DNA from: Methanoculleus sp.
GTDB lineage: Archaea > Halobacteriota > Methanomicrobia > Methanomicrobiales > Methanoculleaceae
Reading direction: 5' to 3'
Assembly (NCBI RefSeq): GCF_020696975.1
Contig: NZ_JAJGBK010000014.1
Span: 92,237-156,236, forward strand
Length of the DNA: 64,000 bases
The translations under genes were made by a program, and so were the position numbers. The notes under the pieces are model-generated. The model ran no database searches. It had not been told where the DNA came from and saw nothing but the letters and a program-made list of their open reading frames with translations. This document shows positions 59,346-64,000 of the stretch, one piece after another (position 1 is the first letter of the stretch; the number at the start of each line of letters is the position of its first letter).

Positions 59346-60772
59346 GTCCGGGCAACCAGGGTGGACGTGCCTTTGCCGCCACAGGCGACGCACGGACCGT
59401 CCGAGACGGCAATCAGGTCCGACCGGATGTCGGATCCGAGGATGCTCGCATCCACCGCCGCCTCAATCTTTTCTGCGCACTCCTGCGACCCGCACCAGTG
59501 AACGACCGCAACTCCGGCCTTCACCGCATCGGCGGTCTCTTCAAGGGTCGCCGCAACGGTGATCCGGTCGGCCATCGCCTGCCGTGCCGCCACTGAGAGT
59601 TCCTCCCCGAACTCTGCAAGTATGGAGAAGATTCCTTCAACGACGCCACGCCGGTCGAGCTGGATCTTCTTGCCGCTCCGGGTGACGGCGACGACCGTGT
59701 TCGCGTCAATATCCCGCGGCCCGATCTCGACACGGAGCGGGACTCCGCGCATCTCCCAGTGGTAGTACTTCGCGCCCGGGCGCATATCCCGGTCGTCCAG
59801 CCTCACGGCGAATCCGGCGTTCTGGAGATCCTCCTTGAGCGCCGAGGCCGCCGTGAGCACCTCGTCGCGCCGCTTCCCGACGATGATCGGGACGATGACG
59901 ACCTCTACCGGGGCGACCTCCGGCGGGAGGACGAGCCCTTTGTCGTCGCCGTGGACGCTGATCACGGCGGCAATCGACCGCTCGGAGATCCCGTAACAGG
60001 TCTGGTAGGCATACTGCCGCTCTCCGTTCGCGTCCTCGTAGGTGATATCGTAGGTGCGGGAGAAGTGGTCGCCGAGCATATGCACCGTCCCGATCTGGAG
60101 CGTCTTCCCATCCGGCATGATCGTATCGACCGCGATGGTATAGTCGGCCCCCGGGAACTTGTCCCAGCCCGGACGGCGGGACAGGATCACCGGCACCCGG
60201 AGACTGTCGTAGAACTCCTTGTAGAGGCCGAGCGCGACCTCGACCTGCGCCGCCGCCTCCTCCCACGTCGCATGGACAGTGTGCGCCTCCTTAAACGACG
60301 TGATCTCCCGGAGACGGATGAGCGGGCGGGTATGCTTCGTCTCGTAGCGGAACGTATTGACGATCTGGTAGAGTTTCAAAGGCAGGTCCGTGTGGGACCG
60401 GATCCAGAGGGAATACATCGGGTAGATGGCGGTCTCGCTCGTGGGCCGGAGGGCGAGCGGCACGTCGAGTTCGCTCGTCCCGCCGTGGGTGACCCAGTAG
60501 ACCTCGTCCTCGAACCCCTTGATGTGCTCGGCCTCCTTCATGAACTCGGTCTTCGGGATCAGGAGAGGGAACATCGTCTCATCATGGTCACGGTCCATCA
60601 GGTCCCGGAGTATGCCGTATGCACGCTTCCGGATGCCGAATCCATGGGGGTACCAGACGTAGAGTCCCTTGACCGGGTAGCGGACATCCATGATCTCGGC
60701 TCGCCAGAGAACCTCGTTATACCACTCGGAAAAATTGTCTTTCCGGGGAAGTGCGCCTGTATCTTCTTCCAT
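59339..60772 (-). CDS. proS: Prolyl-tRNA synthetase, archaeal type
   Basis: A 477-residue class II synthetase. Motif 2 region contains [17 protein letters not shown] and motif 3 is represented by [42 protein letters not shown] binds ATP and proline. The C-terminal half carries the anticodon-binding domain ([16 protein letters not shown]) and a zinc-type region with CGSQEC and CVACGG, ending in the conserved C-terminal tyrosine. This is the archaeal/eukaryal ProS form without the bacterial editing insert. The 3' end overlaps the Zn-ribbon gene by 7 bp. Confidence 0.95.
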   Translation of the reverse strand: MEEDTGALPRKDNFSEWYNEVLWRAEIMDVRYPVKGLYVWYPHGFGIRKRAYGILRDLMDRDHDETMFPLLIPKTEFMKEAEHIKGFEDEVYWVTHGGTSELDVPLALRPTSETAIYPMYSLWIRSHTDLPLKLYQIVNTFRYETKHTRPLIRLREITSFKEAHTVHATWEEAAAQVEVALGLYKEFYDSLRVPVILSRRPGWDKFPGADYTIAVDTIMPDGKTLQIGTVHMLGDHFSRTYDITYEDANGERQYAYQTCYGISERSIAAVISVHGDDKGLVLPPEVAPVEVVIVPIIVGKRRDEVLTAASALKEDLQNAGFAVRLDDRDMRPGAKYYHWEMRGVPLRVEIGPRDIDANTVVAVTRSGKKIQLDRRGVVEGIFSILAEFGEELSVAARQAMADRITVAATLEETADAVKAGVAVVHWCGSQECAEKIEAAVDASILGSDIRSDLIAVSDGPCVACGGKGTSTLVARTY

Positions 60773-60805
60773 CCGTCTCGTACCTCAAAAACTATGACTG
60801 CGTCT

Positions 60806-61372
60806 CTAAGCGATCATACTTAGGATTGCCGGCGTAATAAATGCCTCCACGACCGCCGCAATCGCAAGGAGCGGGACGACGACCCGGAGAAAGAGGCGGG
60901 CCAGAGGCACTGCCCGGGCGGCGGCATCCCCGGTGCCCTGCCACTCGGCGATGAGTTCCTGCCCGAGGAGGAGCCCGAGACCCCCCGCGATGAGGAAGGC
61001 GGGGATCTCGAAGATGCCGTGCGGCACGAGGGCCGCCGCGATGAACGCGAGACCCTGCTCCTGGCGCACGAACTCCGTCACCGCACCGATCAGGAGCCCG
61101 TTGACCGAGAGGACCAGCACGGTGACCACCCCAAGCGAGGCTCCCCCGAGGAAGAGGAGAAGGCAGGCGGAGAGGTTGTTCAAGAAGAGTTTTCCGGCAA
61201 GGACCGCCGGGGAGTCGGAGAGGATCTGGCCCGCCACCTGCCCGGCAAAGAGGGCCATGATCTCTTCACCGGCTGCCGGGTCGCGGGTTACGGCAACGAC
61301 CCCGAGGCCGATCGAGACGGCAAAGAAGACCGTCGCGAGGATCGTGGCGCGGACGGGTGAGGTCTCAGACAT
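60806..61372 (-). CDS. SpoIIM/DUF95-like integral membrane protein
   Basis: A 188-residue hydrophobic protein with about five to six helices (starting near residue 10) and a conserved-looking FLNNLSACLLLFLGGASLG, GLLIGAVTEF, ALVPHGIFEIPAFLIAGGLGL. The latter stretch is the signature seen in stage II sporulation protein M-like proteins of archaea. It may be involved in membrane or envelope organisation. Its ATG at 61372 lies within the last codons of the DUF63 gene (8 bp overlap), so they are co-expressed. Confidence 0.85.
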   Translation of the reverse strand: MSETSPVRATILATVFFAVSIGLGVVAVTRDPAAGEEIMALFAGQVAGQILSDSPAVLAGKLFLNNLSACLLLFLGGASLGVVTVLVLSVNGLLIGAVTEFVRQEQGLAFIAAALVPHGIFEIPAFLIAGGLGLLLGQELIAEWQGTGDAAARAVPLARLFLRVVVPLLAIAAVVEAFITPAILSMIA

Positions 61373-62210
61373 AGAGCACCATCCGCCCAAGGTCCCGTAT
61401 CCCCGGCGCCATGCCGACGACGATCATGGCAAGCAGGATGAGATGCCAGAGATCGGGGTTTCCCTCCCGACGGTATATCTCAAGGACGTATATCGCGGGG
61501 ATGATCACCGCGATCTTGAGGAGGAACATCGAGAACGCGGTTCCGGTCGCCTCGATCAGGCTCGAACCCACGACATGCTGCTCCACGTAGTGGATGGGGT
61601 GAATATCGATCCCGTAACTTGTGGCGCTCGCATCCAGCATGTGGCCGAAGATGAGGAGTTTGTAGAGGATGTTTGAGGCGTAGTCCCACTTCAGCACGTA
61701 AACAAGGAACGCCCAGAGGGCAAGCGACGTGACGGAGGCAAGCACCAGGATGGTGACGAGCACATCGAGCGCAATCCTCGTCTCGGTAAGGCCGAACCAG
61801 ACAAGCGCCGCACCGGCGGCAAGGCAGGCGACGACCCCCGCCCCTCCGTAGAGGTAGCTGTAGCGGGCAACCAGCCCGGCGTTCTCGGCGAGTTTTCCGG
61901 CAAAGAGAGCAACCACCGCGACTGCAAAGATCACAAAGAAGATCAGGGGCGTGATCAGGAGAAAGCGGAGATCGGAGGTGATCATACCGGTATCCTCGAC
62001 GACACGGAGGAGCCCGCCGAGGACGACGAAGGGCAGGGTCGCAAGGATAAGTTCGGTGTCGATAGCGATCTTATACCGCCTGAATCCCCGGTAGACAAGA
62101 TAAACGGCTGCAATAAGGATCAGGGCGTAGGTCAATGTATCGACGAGCGTGTATGCTTCGCCGTAACGGATGGGATCTATGTAATATTTGTAGATGAACT
62201 CCCTAATCAT
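61365..62210 (-). CDS. DUF63 family membrane protein
   Basis: A 281-residue polytopic protein with about seven to eight helices. It opens IREFIYKYYIDPIRYGEAYTLVDTLTYALIL, holds ATLPFVVLGGLLRVVEDTGMI and GHMLDASATSYGIDI, all characteristic of archaeal DUF63. Function is unknown. It is the first gene of a pair with the SpoIIM-like gene and diverges from egsA with only 11 bp between the two start codons. Confidence 0.88.
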   Translation of the reverse strand: MIREFIYKYYIDPIRYGEAYTLVDTLTYALILIAAVYLVYRGFRRYKIAIDTELILATLPFVVLGGLLRVVEDTGMITSDLRFLLITPLIFFVIFAVAVVALFAGKLAENAGLVARYSYLYGGAGVVACLAAGAALVWFGLTETRIALDVLVTILVLASVTSLALWAFLVYVLKWDYASNILYKLLIFGHMLDASATSYGIDIHPIHYVEQHVVGSSLIEATGTAFSMFLLKIAVIIPAIYVLEIYRREGNPDLWHLILLAMIVVGMAPGIRDLGRMVLYV

Positions 62211-62240
62211 TACTGATCTAAATGAGCGCAGACCGGATAA
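62181..62240. promoter_or_regulatory. Overlapping divergent promoters for DUF63 and egsA inside coding sequence
   Basis: The two ATGs are 11 bp apart, so each promoter must lie in the opposite gene. GTAATATTTG (62181-62190) on the plus strand is about 30 bp before the egsA ATG. TTTATCC on the minus strand (about 62233-62239) is about 25 bp before the DUF63 ATG. Leaderless transcripts are likely for both. Confidence 0.4.
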
Positions 62241-63304
62241 ACCTACTCAGAACCAAGGTTTTCGATAAGTCCAAATGGATGCAGCTCCCCCGGGACGTCG
62301 TTATCGGCCACGACGTCATCGAGCAGATCCCGGCTGTCTGCGAGGACCTTGCTCTCGGGGACTCTGTGCTCATTATACTGGGTGACCGGACACGGGACGT
62401 TGCCGGCAGGAGGGTCGAGACGCTTCTCTCCGGGTCCTTCGATGTCGCTACGTTCACCGCCGGCGGCAATGACCCTCTTGACACGATCAAGGAGGCCGAG
62501 GAGGCGGCGGCAAAGGTCGGGTTCGTCATCGGCGTCGGCGGGGGCCGGGTGATCGATACGGCAAAGATCGCCTCCTACAACACCGACCGCCACTTCATCA
62601 GTGTCCCCACCGCCGCATCGCACGACGGCATTGCCTCATCGCGGGCCTCGGTCCCGACCGCCGAGGGGAACGTATCCCTCGCCGCCGAACCGCCGATCGC
62701 GGTCGTCGCCGATACCGCCATCATTGCATCGGCACCCCACCGGCTGCTTGCGTCCGGGTGCGCAGACATCATGGCAAACTGCACCGCGGTCCTTGACTGG
62801 GAACTCTCCCACCGTCTGCGGGGTGAACCGCTCTCGGAGTACGCTCTGACGCTCTCCCGGATGACCGCGGAGATCCTCTTTAATAACACCGACCTCATCA
62901 AACCCCATTCCGAGGAGAGCGCCTGGATTGTGACGAAAGCGCTGGTCTCCTCGGGCGTCGCGATGAGCATTGCGGGGTCGTCCCGGCCCGGCAGCGGCGG
63001 GGAACACAAGTTCGCCCACGCGCTGGAAAGGCTTGCGCCAGGAAAGGGGCTCCACGGCGAGAAGTGCGGGATCGGGGCGATCATCACGATGTACCTCCAC
63101 GGCGGCGACTGGGAGGGGATCCGCGACTCCCTAAAGAAGATCGGGGCACCGACCACCCCGGCCGAGATCGGGATCGACGACGAGACGGCTGTTGCGGCGC
63201 TGCTCGCCGCACGGACGATCCGGCCGGAACGGTTCACAATACTGGATATGGGGCTGACAGAGGAGTCGGCGCAGGACCTCGTGAAGATGCTCTACCGGGA
63301 GTGA
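62222..63304 (+). CDS. egsA: sn-Glycerol-1-phosphate dehydrogenase
   Basis: A 360-residue NAD(P)-dependent enzyme that reduces dihydroxyacetone phosphate to glycerol 1-phosphate, the stereochemical branch point of archaeal ether lipids. The Rossmann part shows GGGRVIDTAKIASY and SVPTAASHDGIAS; the metal site region shows CADIMANC, EHKFAHALE and HGEKCGIGAI. Length is typical. It is divergent from the DUF63 gene and followed 4 bp later by the UPF0179 gene, so the two are likely cotranscribed. Confidence 0.96.
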   Translation: MSADRINLLRTKVFDKSKWMQLPRDVVIGHDVIEQIPAVCEDLALGDSVLIILGDRTRDVAGRRVETLLSGSFDVATFTAGGNDPLDTIKEAEEAAAKVGFVIGVGGGRVIDTAKIASYNTDRHFISVPTAASHDGIASSRASVPTAEGNVSLAAEPPIAVVADTAIIASAPHRLLASGCADIMANCTAVLDWELSHRLRGEPLSEYALTLSRMTAEILFNNTDLIKPHSEESAWIVTKALVSSGVAMSIAGSSRPGSGGEHKFAHALERLAPGKGLHGEKCGIGAIITMYLHGGDWEGIRDSLKKIGAPTTPAEIGIDDETAVAALLAARTIRPERFTILDMGLTEESAQDLVKMLYRE

Positions 63305-63308
63305 GAGA

Positions 63309-63761
63309 ATGGCAAAAGAGAAGACAAAAGTGACGCTCATCGGCTCCGCGCTCGCGAGGCAGGGGCTTGAGTTTGTCTACGAGGGGAGCACGTGTCCGGA
63401 GTGCGAGGGCTGCAAGGTGCGCAAGGTCTGCCATAACCTGCAGTCCGGGAAGAGATACAGGGTTGTCGGGATCCGTTCAAACACCCGGCACGACTGTCCG
63501 GTCCACCACGAGGCGGCAGTCGCGGTCGATGTGGCGGAAGCTCCCGTTGTCGCGCTCATCAGCGCGGATATGGCGATCGCGAACTCGAAGGTGAGTTACG
63601 AGTTCTCCTGCTCACGTGCCGGCTGCCGGAGTTACCTGCTCTGCCACCCCGACGGCGTCATCGAAGGGGCGAAGTACGTCGTCGGGGAGGTCCTCGGCAA
63701 CGCCCCCGACATCTGCGAGCGGGGCCGGCCCCTGAAACTGGTGGAACTGCGGCCGGTCTGA
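63309..63761 (+). CDS. UPF0179 family protein
   Basis: A 150-residue cysteine-rich archaeal protein: STCPECEGCKVRKVCHNLQSGKRYRVVGIR, the HDCPVHHEAAVAV segment and CSRAGCRSYLLCHPDG. The pattern is that of UPF0179, whose function is unknown; its cysteines may bind metal. It starts 4 bp after egsA. The usual length is about 150 residues, so it is complete. Confidence 0.9.
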   Translation: MAKEKTKVTLIGSALARQGLEFVYEGSTCPECEGCKVRKVCHNLQSGKRYRVVGIRSNTRHDCPVHHEAAVAVDVAEAPVVALISADMAIANSKVSYEFSCSRAGCRSYLLCHPDGVIEGAKYVVGEVLGNAPDICERGRPLKLVELRPV

Positions 63762-63893
63762 CGCTCTTTGCGAGACCTCGCCCGTACCAGCTCGGGTATT
63801 TTCCTCAACCCCCCATCCAGATCGCGGCGGATGCTCCGCCACGGTGGTGATGGGAGTTGCAGAGGAATTTACGAAAAGATGCCCATCTTCGGC
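63762..63893. other. Short spacer between UPF0179 gene and repeat copy B
   Basis: About 130 bp of unannotated sequence. I see no gene, tRNA or conspicuous terminator in it; GCGAGACCTCGC (63770-63781) forms a small inverted repeat. Confidence 0.3.
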
Positions 63894-64000
63894 AACCCCC
63901 ACTCCGCCCGCGCCTTCGGCGCTCCTCCCCCGCCCCCTCCCGGGGGCAGGGGCAGTGCGTGGCGATAGCCGGAGGAAAGCCGTGCTCTCGGAAACGAGCC
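63894..64000 (+). repeat. Modular hairpin-array intergenic element, copy B (cut by window end)
   Basis: 63894-63972 aligns with 24558-24632 of copy A, differing by small changes such as GCGCC/GGCGC with loop TTC (63910-63922) in place of the GGCC/GGCC hairpin. GAAAGCCGTGC (63975-63985) is identical to 24730-24740, and CTCG/CGAG with loop GAAA (63987-63998) follows. The hairpin block found between these modules in copy A is absent. The element continues beyond the window. Confidence 0.75.

Overview
The window is GC-rich archaeal chromosome from a methanogen of the order Methanomicrobiales, most like Methanoculleus. That assignment is inference; no 16S rRNA or methanogenesis gene is present to fix it. 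The archaeal markers are sn-glycerol-1-phosphate dehydrogenase (egsA, 62222-63304), aIF1/SUI1 (9530-9835), archaeal-type ProS, MetG and LeuS, an archaeal PIN-ATPase-KH protein, PAC2, DUF473, DUF371, DUF63 and UPF0179 family proteins, TATA-like promoters and oligo-T terminators. Bacterial-type genes (xseAB, PAS histidine kinases, Hsp20, class II ribonucleotide reductase) are interleaved, as is usual in this order.

Layout. 1-9.5 kb: the end of xseA with xseB, a PAS histidine kinase, small archaeal proteins, Hsp20, a CBS/ParB-like protein, a sugar-nucleotide transferase and a ribbon-helix-helix regulator. 9.5-13.1 kb: aIF1, then a B12-dependent ribonucleotide reductase divergent from cobyric acid synthase. 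13.2-19.3 kb: a type IV pilus-like assembly operon (accessory protein, ATPase, two TadC-like membrane proteins) with a divergent prepilin peptidase. 19.3-31.1 kb: hisI, PIN-ATPase, leuS, a hairpin-array repeat, PAC2, DUF473, tRNA-Arg(UCU), a pilin-like protein, metG, a DHH phosphoesterase and tRNA-Phe(GAA). 31.2-43 kb: a TrpF-like protein, three more PAS kinases (one with an in-frame TGA cutting off its last strand), a double ferritin-like protein, a second Hsp20, a TreT-like glycosyltransferase and a kinase/response-regulator pair. 43-54 kb: a riboflavin/F420-pathway reductase, a lipoprotein, a glutamate-synthase-like flavoprotein, an epimerase, a two-subunit 2-oxoacid oxidoreductase, an SDR, an MFS transporter and a nitroreductase. 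54-64 kb: TMEM175-like channel, a fused N-carbamoylputrescine amidase/agmatine deiminase, MntP, DUF362, proS, SpoIIM-like and DUF63 membrane proteins, egsA, UPF0179 and a second copy of the hairpin-array repeat.

The most notable observations are the single-chain putrescine pathway enzyme at 54832-56769, a modular intergenic repeat made of strings of short perfect hairpins (24558-24752, 63894-64000, with a related string at 13069-13120), the nonsense codon at the end of the kinase at 32036-34330, and small symmetric or repeated sites at the start regions of the RHH regulator, the Zn-finger protein and hsp20. No CRISPR array, insertion sequence with transposase, prophage or rRNA was seen.
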